Assembly: GCA_021413735.1 (NCBI GenBank)
Contig: JAIOPV010000020.1
Span: 1-44,078 of the forward strand
Direction: 5' to 3'
DNA: 44,078 bases
DNA from: Planctomycetota bacterium
Lineage (GTDB): Bacteria; Planctomycetota; Planctomycetia; Gemmatales; Gemmataceae
The notes below the pieces were generated by a model. The model was given only the letters and a program-made list of their open reading frames with translations, made no database searches and was not told the DNA's origin. Below, piece after piece: positions 8,068 to 14,694 of this stretch (position 1 is its first letter; every line of letters starts with the position of its first letter). The translations under genes were made by a program, and so were the position numbers.

Positions 8068-8559
8068 GTGAACCGGGCCGACATTATCCGGCGACTACAG
8101 AAGCAGGGATGGAACGTTACGAAGCGACCCGGTCGATCCTTTCGCTTGCCCCCTGACGTGGTCGCGCGATACCCGAAACTGCCACCGAGATTTACCGAGT
8201 TTCTCGGCGGTCTGTCGTCCTGTGAGAATCAGACGCAAACCGCGTGGTTCCTGTGCGAGGCCGATTACGGTGGTACGACCGGCGCTGCCTTCCGGTGGGA
8301 TGAATTGGAGCAGATGTCGCTGGAAGCCGCGAAGGACGACCGCCGTTTAGGTGAGGCGGTACGTGGATTTTGGAATGAGCATTTGCCGTTCCTACTTTCG
8401 GTTCGCGACGGGTACGCGTATTTTGCTATTCGGACCGCTGCCGACGGGTTTGGTCGAGTCGTCACCGGCCGCGAGCCAGAGTTTGAGGAAGCGTCGCAAG
8501 TGGCCGACTCGTTCGAGGAGTTCCTGTCGGTCCTCGCCGATGGAAGCGTTCGGGCATAA
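8068..8559 (+). CDS. SMI1/KNR4 (SUKH) family protein
   Basis: GTG at 8068 is chosen because GGAGG lies nine bases upstream; an ATG at 8047 is an alternative. About 163 residues: an N-terminal DIIRRLQKQGWNVTKRPGRS segment, then the SUKH core with FTEFLGGLSSCENQT, EDGY-like LLSVRDGYAYFAIRT, and a C-terminal VADSFEEFLSVL helix. SUKH proteins are mostly immunity proteins neutralising secreted or contact-delivered toxins; no toxin gene is adjacent, so this would be an orphan immunity gene. The stop codon TAA sits inside the left box of the following attC-like element, as in integron cassettes. Confidence 0.8.
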   Translation: MNRADIIRRLQKQGWNVTKRPGRSFRLPPDVVARYPKLPPRFTEFLGGLSSCENQTQTAWFLCEADYGGTTGAAFRWDELEQMSLEAAKDDRRLGEAVRGFWNEHLPFLLSVRDGYAYFAIRTAADGFGRVVTGREPEFEEASQVADSFEEFLSVLADGSVRA

Positions 8560-8646
8560 CCGACGGATGAAGCTGACCGGGACTGCCATCCTGATTTCGC
8601 GGGGCGTGAAGGTCTTGCAGGCGACCCCGACGGCTTATCGTTTGGC
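8554..8646 (+). repeat. attC-like element A
   Basis: Left box GCATAAC (8554-8560) and right box GTTTGGC (8640-8646), weakly complementary (five of seven), but an internal stem is present: GAAGCTGACCGGG (8569-8581) pairs imperfectly with CCCCGACGGCTT (8625-8636). It separates the SUKH gene from the next ORF, whose start lies 18 bases after the right box. Confidence 0.5.
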
Positions 8647-8663
8647 GGCAGAGGGCGTCGCGA

Positions 8664-9065
8664 GTGGGTGCGCCGGAGCAATGCGTGCGTCAGTTCATCG
8701 CCGCCCATGCCGCGTGGGAGATGCGGGCGAACGAACGCGTCAAAACCTTGCGCCCCGGCAGCGCGGCGTACCAGTCTGCCGTGGCCCAGGCGGAGGCCGA
8801 ATACGAGGGGTTGGTGTCGCTGTTGTGCGCGGAGGCGGTCGTCCGCCAAAACATCTCGTTCGGCGACGACTCAATGCACGACCCAGGCCGCGAGTCTGTC
8901 GAGTCGGTGTCAGAGTCGGCCAGCGGCGCGGTCGTCTGCACCCGGAACGTTGGGCCGCATGGATTCGTCTCGGCGTACGAGTACCGCTTGGTGCGTGAGG
9001 CCGGAGGCTGGCGGATCGCATCCATCCTGTGCCTCGACGCGGACGGCGGGTACGAGTGCCTCTGA
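8664..9065 (+). CDS. NTF2-like fold small protein, probable immunity type
   Basis: GTG at 8664, with GAGGG upstream, opens a 133-residue soluble protein. N-terminal helices (VRQFIAAHAAWEMRANERVK) and the C-terminal pattern YEYRLVREAGGWRIASI followed by LCLDADGGYECL are typical of NTF2-fold proteins, in which a W..I/L strand closes the cone. NTF2-fold immunity proteins are common in bacterial toxin clusters. The assignment is by pattern only. It is the second cassette ORF of the array; its stop lies one base before element B. Enzymatic function unlikely; no catalytic residues identified. Confidence 0.7.
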   Translation: MGAPEQCVRQFIAAHAAWEMRANERVKTLRPGSAAYQSAVAQAEAEYEGLVSLLCAEAVVRQNISFGDDSMHDPGRESVESVSESASGAVVCTRNVGPHGFVSAYEYRLVREAGGWRIASILCLDADGGYECL

Positions 9066-9066
9066 C

Positions 9067-9181
9067 GCCGAACCGCTCGTGCTGCACCGGACCCGGCCAC
9101 GTGATTTGTTTCTCGTTGCTTGCCTGCTTGTCGTCGTCGCGCAAGGGTTGCGCGGCCGGGTATGTGAGCGAATTGTTCGAC
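9067..9181 (+). repeat. attC-like element B
   Basis: Left box GCCGAAC (9067-9073); right box GTTCGAC (9175-9181), six of seven complementary. Inner stem ACCCGGCC (9091-9098) pairs perfectly with GGCCGGGT (9154-9161). The right end TGTGAGCGAATTGTTCG is repeated nearly exactly in element G. Confidence 0.65.
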
Positions 9182-9321
9182 GGGAGGAAGAATGAGTCGC
9201 TTCTCCCACATTGCATTGGCTCTCCTGATGAGTGCAGGCGGGGTGTAGTCCACCCGGTCGTGAAGCTTCGCCACGCACCTCGGAAGGGCAAACACAAACT
9301 ACGTCGAAGGCGGCTTCAACG

Positions 9322-9819
9322 ATGGCAGCACCAATCCGTCAGGAACCAAAGGGTGACCCCGCAGAGGGCATGCGCAAGCTCCGTCTAAAGGCTCTCACCG
9401 CATCCCCCGCCGATTTTGGCCTGAAACCCACACAAGAATTTCCCAAGGTGTATGGTGCACTCGCCGAGTTTCCAATGGACGATGGCACGCTTACCATCGT
9501 CTCGCTTTACGATGGCAACGCGAGCCTCTACACGACCGGGACGTTTGGTGTCATCGGTGGATTCGCGCATGAACCAGTTCGCAATGCGGCCAACTCATTC
9601 GTCAGGGCAGCACAGGACTTTCACGACGAAGCCGTGACGACGAACGAATTCCCTTACCCCAATTCAGATCGAGTTCGGTTCTATCTGCTCACCTTTGACG
9701 GAGTACGATTTATTGACACCGACTTGGTGTCACTTGAAACCGGCACGAACAAGTACTTCTCGCTGTTTGCAAAGGGCAATGACGTTATCACGGAACTCCG
9801 AAAGATCACAAAGAAGTAA
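9322..9819 (+). CDS. Conserved hypothetical protein (165 aa), cassette ORF
   Basis: The ATG at 9322 (MAAPIRQEPKGDPAEGMRKL) is taken as the start; an internal ATG at 9370 is also plausible since conserved-looking sequence begins at MRKLRLKALT. The body is beta-rich: MDDGTLTIVSLYDGNASLYT followed by GTFGVIGGFAHEPVRNAAN, then RVRFYLLTFDGVRFIDTDLV and a C-terminal helix. It is a soluble single-domain protein with no membrane segment. It resembles families found beside SUKH-type genes in Gemmataceae. The stop lies three bases before the left box of element C. Function unknown. Confidence 0.7.
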   Translation: MAAPIRQEPKGDPAEGMRKLRLKALTASPADFGLKPTQEFPKVYGALAEFPMDDGTLTIVSLYDGNASLYTTGTFGVIGGFAHEPVRNAANSFVRAAQDFHDEAVTTNEFPYPNSDRVRFYLLTFDGVRFIDTDLVSLETGTNKYFSLFAKGNDVITELRKITKK

Positions 9820-9822
9820 GAC

Positions 9823-9892
9823 GCCGAACCGACTGCTGGAGGTGACGGCCTCCCGCCGAGGGGGAGACCGCTGCTGAGCAGTAGCGTTCGGC
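9823..9892 (+). repeat. attC-like element C (best example)
   Basis: Left box GCCGAAC (9823-9829) and right box GTTCGGC (9886-9892) are perfectly complementary. Three bases in, CTGCT (9833-9837) pairs with AGCAG (9877-9881). The centre folds as CGGCCTCCC (9846-9854) against GGGAGACCG (9862-9870), eight of nine. Box, spacer, second box and terminal stem reproduce the fold of an integron attC site. Confidence 0.75.
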
Positions 9893-9908
9893 GACAGAGG
9901 TCTTTGAG

Positions 9909-10178
9909 ATGGCGCGGCTCCGGTACTCACGCGAGGAAGCCCAGGCCGAGGCGGTACGCCGGGCTGAGGCGTTCGTCGCCGACCGGGCCGATTGCGATGA
10001 GTGGCGGCTCCGCATGGCGTTCCCTAACACGCTGCTCTCGCCGAGTCAGGCGTCCAAGCACCCGGTCGCGTGGTTCGTCCTGTTCGCCCCGGTCCCGCCA
10101 GAGGGCGGCGTAATCGACGGCGGCGAGATGTGCGTGGCCGTCGATCTGGAGTCCGGGTCGGTGGGGTTGCACTGGTGA
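9909..10178 (+). CDS. Small hypothetical protein (89 aa), cassette ORF
   Basis: ATG at 9909, 17 bases after the right box of element C. The N-terminus is helical and charged (YSREEAQAEAVRRAEAFVAD), followed by a beta-rich half: HPVAWFVLFAPVPPEGGVID and GEMCVAVDLESGSVGLHW. This alpha-then-beta layout, with a final strand containing D-x-E-S-G-x-V, resembles small immunity-type or cystatin-like folds, but I cannot name a family. Soluble, no signal. Element D follows a few bases after its stop. Confidence 0.6.
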   Translation: MARLRYSREEAQAEAVRRAEAFVADRADCDEWRLRMAFPNTLLSPSQASKHPVAWFVLFAPVPPEGGVIDGGEMCVAVDLESGSVGLHW

Positions 10179-10189
10179 TCTAAAGGCAC

Positions 10190-10242
10190 GCCGAGACGGC
10201 CTCCCGCCGGGCGGGGGCCGCGCCTGAGCAGTAGGGTTCGGC
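10190..10242 (+). repeat. attC-like element D (shortened)
   Basis: Right box GTTCGGC (10236-10242) and CTGAGCAGTAG before it match element C. The left box is reduced to GCCGA (10190-10194), and the segment that in C carries ACCGACTGCTGG is missing, so D looks like C with a deletion of about 17 bases. The central stem is kept (CGGCCTCCCGCC against GGGGGCCG). Confidence 0.6.
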
Positions 10243-10260
10243 CAAGGGAGGGCGCACCGG

Positions 10261-10668
10261 ATGTTCGGCTGGTCCAAGAAGAAGACCGCGCCTCCCGCCG
10301 CCGGTGAAAAGATCGCCTCTCAGCCGCCGGGAGAGGTGTTCCCTTGGGCGACAGGTTGGCAACTCACCGCGTTGGATGAGGCCATCATCGCGGTCCCGGC
10401 CGCCATCCTCGACGACAACGAGACCATTGGGTCGGTCATTCACTGCGATGAGAGCGTACAACTCAACCTGCCGACCGCTTCGCACGCCATTCCGGGCGAG
10501 CGGATCATGATCTGGCTCCAGCCCGGCCAGTCGGTATGGTTGTCAAAGTCGTGTCAGGGGGTCGTGGTGCCGCGATCCGAGGGCGACACGACGCCCCGGC
10601 GGTTCCGGCTCACCGAGATCGCAAGGCAGGCCGAAACAGGCGATGCAGCGGACGGCGAGGGCAGGTAG
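10261..10668 (+). CDS. Hypothetical protein (135 aa), cassette ORF
   Basis: ATG at 10261, 19 bases after element D. A basic N-terminus (MFGWSKKKTAPPAAG) precedes a compact beta-rich core: LTALDEAIIAVPAAILDDNE, SVIHCDESVQLNLPTASHA and IPGERIMIWLQPGQSVWLSK. The last 20 residues (IARQAETGDAADGEGR) are encoded by the left part of element E, so the gene reads into the repeat. No family recognised. Soluble, no membrane helix. The ribosome site is AGGGAGG just upstream. Confidence 0.65.
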   Translation: MFGWSKKKTAPPAAGEKIASQPPGEVFPWATGWQLTALDEAIIAVPAAILDDNETIGSVIHCDESVQLNLPTASHAIPGERIMIWLQPGQSVWLSKSCQGVVVPRSEGDTTPRRFRLTEIARQAETGDAADGEGR

Positions 10669-10726
10669 GCTTTCTGGGATTCATCGCTCGCTCGACCCCC
10701 GCCGCTGGTTCGAGGAATCGCTCGGC
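10630..10726 (+). repeat. attC-like element E
   Basis: Left GCCGAAAC (10630-10637) and right GCTCGGC (10720-10726) pair over five bases (GCCGA with TCGGC). Inner stem CAGCGG (10646-10651) pairs with CCGCTG (10702-10707). It contains the 3' end of the preceding ORF. Confidence 0.55.
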
Positions 10727-10741
10727 CACAGAGGACGCACG

Positions 10742-11185
10742 ATGGCGGAAGCCGAACCGGGAATGCTTGAGTCGTTCAACACCCTGTTCATTGCGCCCTT
10801 CGCGTCGCACCAATGGTCATCCAGGGTAGGCCGGTCGCACTGGGTTGAGTTGGAGGGGTGGCAGGACTCGATGGCCGGTCCACTGTCAGCCATCGCTGAA
10901 CGTGGTGGCTGCGAATACGTTTATCCCCGCGACGACTGGTACTTCGCGCCGGTCAGTGACCCGGCAAGCCTGCGGGCGCGGCTCCGAGAATGGCATTGGG
11001 GTCTGGCTGTTGGAGTGGAGCGATTCGCCCCCGCCACAGCGGACGAGGCCACCGACTTGGAGTTCATGCGTTCGGTGGTCATCCGGATGCGGGAACTGAT
11101 CGAGCAGGCGTGTGCCGTCGAGCAGGTCCGTTGGGAGTCCACAAGGCAGGCCGAACAAGGTGCTGAAGCGGCCGGCGGGTCATAG
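10742..11185 (+). CDS. Hypothetical protein (147 aa), cassette ORF
   Basis: ATG at 10742, 16 bases after element E (MAEAEPGMLESFNTLFIAPF); the longer frame from 10643 runs through the repeat and was not used. The core contains HWVELEGWQDSMAGPLSAIA, CEYVYPRDDWYFAPVSDPAS and WHWGLAVGVERFAPATADEA, then a helix (SVVIRMRELIEQACAVEQVR). It is Trp-rich and soluble. The C-terminus RQAEQGAEAAGGS is read from element F and is nearly the same as the tails of two other cassette proteins. Function unknown. Confidence 0.65.
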   Translation: MAEAEPGMLESFNTLFIAPFASHQWSSRVGRSHWVELEGWQDSMAGPLSAIAERGGCEYVYPRDDWYFAPVSDPASLRARLREWHWGLAVGVERFAPATADEATDLEFMRSVVIRMRELIEQACAVEQVRWESTRQAEQGAEAAGGS

Positions 11186-11239
11186 GTTTTTCGACTGCTC
11201 GGCAGGCCACTCCCGCAGCACGTGAACTTAACGTTTGGC
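11150..11239 (+). repeat. attC-like element F
   Basis: Left box GCCGAAC (11150-11156); right box GTTTGGC (11233-11239), complementary with one G-T pair. Inner stem GTGCTG (11160-11165) pairs perfectly with CAGCAC (11216-11221). The GTG at 11222 that could start the next ORF lies inside this element. Confidence 0.65.
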
Positions 11240-11266
11240 CACAGACGGCTTCGGAGGGCGGAACCG

Positions 11267-11695
11267 TTGATACCTGGCATCGAACCGCTGTACCAACGAA
11301 TCGCGGATGCCATCAACTCCACTATTCCAGAGGAGTGGGTCTCGGCCGAGTTTCACGCTCTGTTCTACGCGGACGGCAGCACCTACGAAGCCGAATACGT
11401 TCGCCCGGATGGTGTTGCCCGTAGCTTCTCACCCGCCGGTGACGGCGACCGGGCCATCCGCGAACTTCGCAAGATGTTCCGTCAGGCCGGGCATCGGCTC
11501 TGGGGGCAGGTTCGATTCATGCTCCGGGCCGACGGCTCGTTCAACGCCCAATGGGGCTACGATGGGTGTGACGCCAACGGCGATCTGCCCTTCGACGAGC
11601 AGACAGAGTTGCGGCGGCACGAGGAGCGGCGACTGCGTCTGATCGCCGGCAAACCAAGACAGGCCGAACAAAACGTAGCAGACGGCGGAGCATGA
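11267..11695 (+). CDS. YezG/DUF600-like immunity-type protein
   Basis: TTG at 11267 is preferred because GGAGGG lies nine bases upstream and because the alternative GTG (11222) falls inside element F. The protein (about 142 aa) opens with IEPLYQRIADAINSTIPEEW, then AEFHALFYADGSTYEAEYV, an F-R-Q-A-G-H-R-L-W segment and GQVRFMLRADGSFNAQWGYD followed by RRHEERRL. Helix, then strands with Y/F-rich pairs, then a Trp-Gly-Tyr strand match the YezG (DUF600) immunity family by pattern. The C-terminus RQAEQNVADGGA is encoded by element G. Confidence 0.65.
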   Translation: MIPGIEPLYQRIADAINSTIPEEWVSAEFHALFYADGSTYEAEYVRPDGVARSFSPAGDGDRAIRELRKMFRQAGHRLWGQVRFMLRADGSFNAQWGYDGCDANGDLPFDEQTELRRHEERRLRLIAGKPRQAEQNVADGGA

Positions 11696-11756
11696 TTGGT
11701 TTCTGGGAGTTCATGACGAAGCGATCCCGCCCGGGCATGTGAGCGAATTGTTCGGC
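11663..11756 (+). repeat. attC-like element G
   Basis: Left box GCCGAAC (11663-11669) and right box GTTCGGC (11750-11756) are perfectly complementary. An inner stem is weak. The right end TGTGAGCGAATTGTTCG matches element B over 17 bases. Confidence 0.6.
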
Positions 11757-11778
11757 GTCAAAGGCGACTGGAGGCGCG

Positions 11779-12150
11779 ATGCCTGAAGAACGGCAACCAC
11801 CCTTGGACGCCATGTACCGGGCCGAGGACATCAAGGTTCTTCCGGTGCCCGAAACGTTCTTTGGGCTGCTCGCCGCGATCCGCGAGCGGCCGGGCATGTA
11901 CATCGGCCGCAAGTCGCTCCGCGACTTACGTGCTTGGCTCGACGGGTTGCAGTTCGCCCGAATGCAGGCCGGACTGCCCCCGCTCCCCGACGAAGGCGCG
12001 TTCGACGGGTTCGACGCCTTCGTGTGCGACAAGTACCGGTGGCACGATGTCGGCGGTTGGGCAGCCAAGATCGCGTACTACTACCGCGACGACGCGGATG
12101 CACTCGACCAATTCTTCGTGTTGCTGGACGAATACCGTGCTAGCAAATAG
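11779..12150 (+). CDS. Small conserved protein (123 aa), last cassette ORF, immunity-like
   Basis: ATG at 11779, with GGAGGCG upstream, 23 bases after element G. The motif RERPGMYIGRKSLRDLRAWL, then GFDAFVCDKYRWHDVGGWAA and YYRDDADALDQFFVLLDEYR is a pattern I associate with small standalone proteins in polymorphic-toxin loci (GMYIG..S..L..FLDG). It is a soluble alpha-helical protein. Assignment is by pattern only. No further attC-like element is seen after its stop, so it is the right end of the recognisable array. Confidence 0.7.
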   Translation: MPEERQPPLDAMYRAEDIKVLPVPETFFGLLAAIRERPGMYIGRKSLRDLRAWLDGLQFARMQAGLPPLPDEGAFDGFDAFVCDKYRWHDVGGWAAKIAYYYRDDADALDQFFVLLDEYRASK

Positions 12151-12335
12151 CCGCGCTGTACCCTGCCCGCACGGGCGGGTAGGCAAGGTTCTCATCATCG
12201 GTGGAAGGCATCACCGTCGAGTGGGTCCGCACGGTGGTGAAGCAGGGCACCAGCCACAAGCCCCGGTCGCGGCGGCGATAGTCGCGGTCGTTCGGCGGCG
12301 GAGGCTGTGGGGGGCGGTGTGCCAGGGTTATGCCC

Positions 12336-12733
12336 CAGTCCCATCTGGTCAGCGTGTTCGGCAACCCGCTTGACCGCGTCAGCCAACGATAACCCCACGC
12401 TGTGCGAGTCGAGCATACAGCCCGATCACTTCCGGCTCACTCAAGCACGTGACCGGCGTCACGGCCGGCGGCTTCTTGCGTCGCGGCAACGGGGTGAACC
12501 GGTTGGCCAGATGCTGCCAAATTCGGGCACCGACTTCAAGTCTCCAGCGTTCGGCGCGTCGCACTCAAGCAACTCACAATTTCCAGCCCGACCACGCGAG
12601 CGACGGTGGCAAACTGGAAACGGCGGTCGGCCTTCAGTGCGTGAAATTCGGTGACGGCTTCGGCTGGCGTGTGCGTTCTTCCGGCGAGAGTGCGACGGCA
12701 CCAACACCCACGAGTGTCCGGCGGACACGGCAC
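12336..12733 (-). pseudogene. Frameshifted copy of the gene at 13518-13877
   Basis: Three pieces in three minus frames match the intact paralogue: TPAEAVTEFHALKADRRFQF (upstream piece), then LLECDAPNAGDLKSVPEFG, then RFTPLPRRKKPPAVTPVTCL with SEPEVIGLYARLAQRGVIVG. At least two frameshifts break it. The DNA from about 12336 to 12676 is a diverged direct repeat of about 13473-13815. A G4 run on the minus strand (plus 12393-12396) adds an extra shift shared with the intact copy. The gap 12151-12335 just before it has no feature I can support. Confidence 0.7.
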
Positions 12734-12897
12734 TGGCTGCCGTCGTGGTCACGGCCGTGGCCGGGGCTGTAACCCCGCGTGCGTCGGGTGGCTCTGGCGG
12801 TGGCGAAAACGGAGGGCTTTTCCTTGACGGCGACCGATACGGGGCGATGATTCAAGTAGGCGAACACACAAGTTCGGTAAATAGGAGGGCTTATCCC

Positions 12898-13248
12898 TTG
12901 GCACGCAGGTTCACCCAATTTCTCCTGTATATTGCTCACTATGAGGACATCGAAAACCCGTTACTTCGTGCTGTTGCCGACCGGGGCGGAGCAATTTGGT
13001 TTTCCTTCCAAGGCGGTGGAATCGAAACCGATATTGCGAACCATTTCAAACTTCCTCAACCCCTCCGAGACTTGACCGATCCGGATGTAAATTCCGCAGG
13101 CAAACTCGTGTGGCGAATGATGGTTCAGCAAGCGAGGAGGAAGCTCGTTCAAAAGGGCGATTTTGCAAGATCGGAACATGATCGCTGGCAGATGACCGCT
13201 CAAGGATACGAGCGAATTGGCCGGACTCCTCCAACGCAAATCGGTTAG
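12898..13248 (+). CDS. Winged-helix protein resembling the Mrr N-terminal domain
   Basis: The frame is open from 12745, but the TTG at 12898 has GGAGGG eight bases upstream; ATG at 12847 is the alternative. The 116-residue product has ENPLLRAVADRGGAIWFSFQ, IETDIANHFKLPQPLRDLTD and WRMMVQQARRKLVQKGDFA then HDRWQMTAQGYERIG. The last stretch fits the end of the Mrr_N winged helix (W..R...AR..L...G......G.W.IT..G). There is no Mrr catalytic domain after it, so it stands alone. A terminator hairpin follows. Confidence 0.6.
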   Translation: MARRFTQFLLYIAHYEDIENPLLRAVADRGGAIWFSFQGGGIETDIANHFKLPQPLRDLTDPDVNSAGKLVWRMMVQQARRKLVQKGDFARSEHDRWQMTAQGYERIGRTPPTQIG

Positions 13249-13267
13249 CAAGCAGCCCCAATAGTAC

Positions 13268-13290
13268 AACCCCCGGTGGTGCCGGGGGTT
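13268..13290 (+). terminator. Hairpin terminator after the winged-helix gene
   Basis: AACCCCCGG (13268-13276), loop TGGTG, CCGGGGGTT (13282-13290), a perfect 9-bp GC-rich stem 20 bases after the stop, with a short T-containing tail (CGTCATTT). Confidence 0.6.
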
Positions 13291-13517
13291 CGTCATTTGG
13301 TGCAACGCAGCCACCACTTCGCCCCGCCGCTTTGGGTACGCCGCACGGTAGCTGGAGGCCGCGTTCTCACTGGGCGTGAACCCGTTCGTTGTGCCGACGG
13401 CGTTCAATCTGGTCGCGGCGGGCTGGGTTCACCCGCGACCCATTCGCGGGTGGCACTCGTCGAACCATCCAGCCCAGTCCCATCTAGCCAGCGTATTCGA
13501 CAACCCGCTTGACCGCG

Positions 13518-13877
13518 TCAGCCAACGATAACCCCAAGCTGTGCGAGTCGGGTGTACAACCCGATCACCTCTGGCTCGCTCAGGCACGTAACCGGCGTCA
13601 CAGCCGGCCGCTTCTTGCGTCGCGGCAATGGGGTGAACGGGTTGGCCAGCGTGCAGACAAAATCACGCACCGACGTCAATTTTCCCGCGTTCGGCGCGTC
13701 GCACTTAAGCAACTCAACTTGCATCCCGATCACTTTCGCGGCGGCGACAAACTGGAAGCGGCGGTCGGCTTTCAGTGCGTGAAATTCGGCCACGGCTTCG
13801 GCCGGCGTGCTGAACTCGGCAACCAGCTTCCAAGTGAATTGATCGGCGTCGTACCCTGCCACTCGAAACGGTTTCAT
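13518..13877 (-). CDS. Hypothetical protein (119 aa), intact copy of a duplicated gene
   Basis: ATG at 13875-13877 begins MKPFRVAGYDADQFTWKLVA. Further motifs are TPAEAVAEFHALKADRRFQF, ECD-like LLKCDAPNAGKLTSVRDFV and a basic RFTPLPRRKKRPAVTPVT-like stretch, ending SEPEVIGLYTRLAQLGVIVG. Just after the stop another frame continues as GLSLADAVKRVVEYAG to a TAG at 13484. Removing one G from the G4 run (plus 13532-13535) joins both, so the natural protein may be 11-12 residues longer. Soluble; no family recognised. Confidence 0.65.
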   Translation of the reverse strand: MKPFRVAGYDADQFTWKLVAEFSTPAEAVAEFHALKADRRFQFVAAAKVIGMQVELLKCDAPNAGKLTSVRDFVCTLANPFTPLPRRKKRPAVTPVTCLSEPEVIGLYTRLAQLGVIVG

Positions 13878-14244
13878 GGTGCTGTCCTGCTGGGCTGTGT
13901 GGTTGTGCGTCGGTGGTGGTATTTTACGGATTTGCAGTGGGCACGTAAAGCCCACAGAAACGACGTAAACACTTTAAAGACAATTGTTTACATCGGCACA
14001 TAAATCGCTTTTCGCCCGTGCAATTTGCGCGTGACGTGTTTGTCTGGCGAGCCAGCGACCGCAACGCGGCCAGCACTTCGCCCCGTCGGTCCAGGTGGGC
14101 CGCAAGGTGGTCGCCGACCGGGCGGCTGTCGGAGTTCGACAATCGAAATGAACACGACCCGGAATTCCGGGGTGCGTTGACTACCGCCGGGCAACCCAAG
14201 CGGGGGGGACGGCGAATCAACCGACATCGCCTGTCTTCCTGGCC
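13878..14244 (+). other. Gap of 367 bases with possible gene remnants
   Basis: No intact gene. On the minus strand around 14050-14110 an RRGEVLAALRSL-like peptide resembles RRGEVVAALHQM at about 13300-13340, suggesting a second decayed duplicated segment. The evidence is short and weak. Confidence 0.3.
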
Positions 14245-14694
14245 ATGCCCACACTCACGGAAATGGTGTTCCGCGTCCTCATCATCGGTAGCCGGCAGCG
14301 GTTCGATTACGCTCAAATGCGCGATGCCCTCGACGTGCTGCTCGCGAACCGCCTCTCCGACGTCGAAATTCTCACGGCCGGCGGTGCGGGCGTGCCGGCA
14401 CTTGCCGCATGTTACGCCGCTTCGCGGAAGCTGACGCTCACCGCAATCCCTGTCGATCACATCAAACATCCAGGGAATACCGAGGAACGACGAGACGAGC
14501 AACTCGTTGAACTTGCTCACGCGGTCGTGTTGGTGGGCGTCCCGTCATGGGAAGTGCGCGGGCTGCTCGATAGGGCGATTGCGAAGCGGCTGCGGGTTGT
14601 GGTCATCACGAGCGGGGAGCGGAGAGAATTGAACGAACCAGAAGCAACCGACGACCGTGACGGAGAGGGAATGGTGCGCGGGCTGCCGGATTAA
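14245..14694 (+). CDS. SLOG/DUF2493-like nucleotide-binding protein
   Basis: A 149-residue Rossmann-type protein. Its motifs follow the SLOG pattern: VLIIGSR near residue 12, YAQMRDALDVLLANRL helix, EILTAGGAGVPALAACYA (the GGxxG phosphate loop), AIPVDHIKHPG, then RRDEQLVELAHAVVLVG and a RAIAKRLRVVVI strand. Members (YspA/DUF2493 group) are thought to bind nucleotide-derived ligands and occur in conflict and stress loci. Its stop overlaps by three bases that of the convergent HMCES gene. An alternative start at 14263 is possible. Confidence 0.75.
   Translation: MPTLTEMVFRVLIIGSRQRFDYAQMRDALDVLLANRLSDVEILTAGGAGVPALAACYAASRKLTLTAIPVDHIKHPGNTEERRDEQLVELAHAVVLVGVPSWEVRGLLDRAIAKRLRVVVITSGERRELNEPEATDDRDGEGMVRGLPD

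Noticed and set aside
9067..11756. Calling the repeats canonical integron attC sites
   Set aside because: Boxes do not match the classical consensus at the fourth base and no IntI is present, so they are called attC-like only.
8554..11756. CRISPR array
   Set aside because: Spacing is gene-sized, the repeats are palindromic and variable, and there are no cas genes.
12745..12897. Upstream extension of the winged-helix gene
   Set aside because: Low-complexity Gly/Ala codons and no ribosome site; the TTG at 12898 has a strong one.
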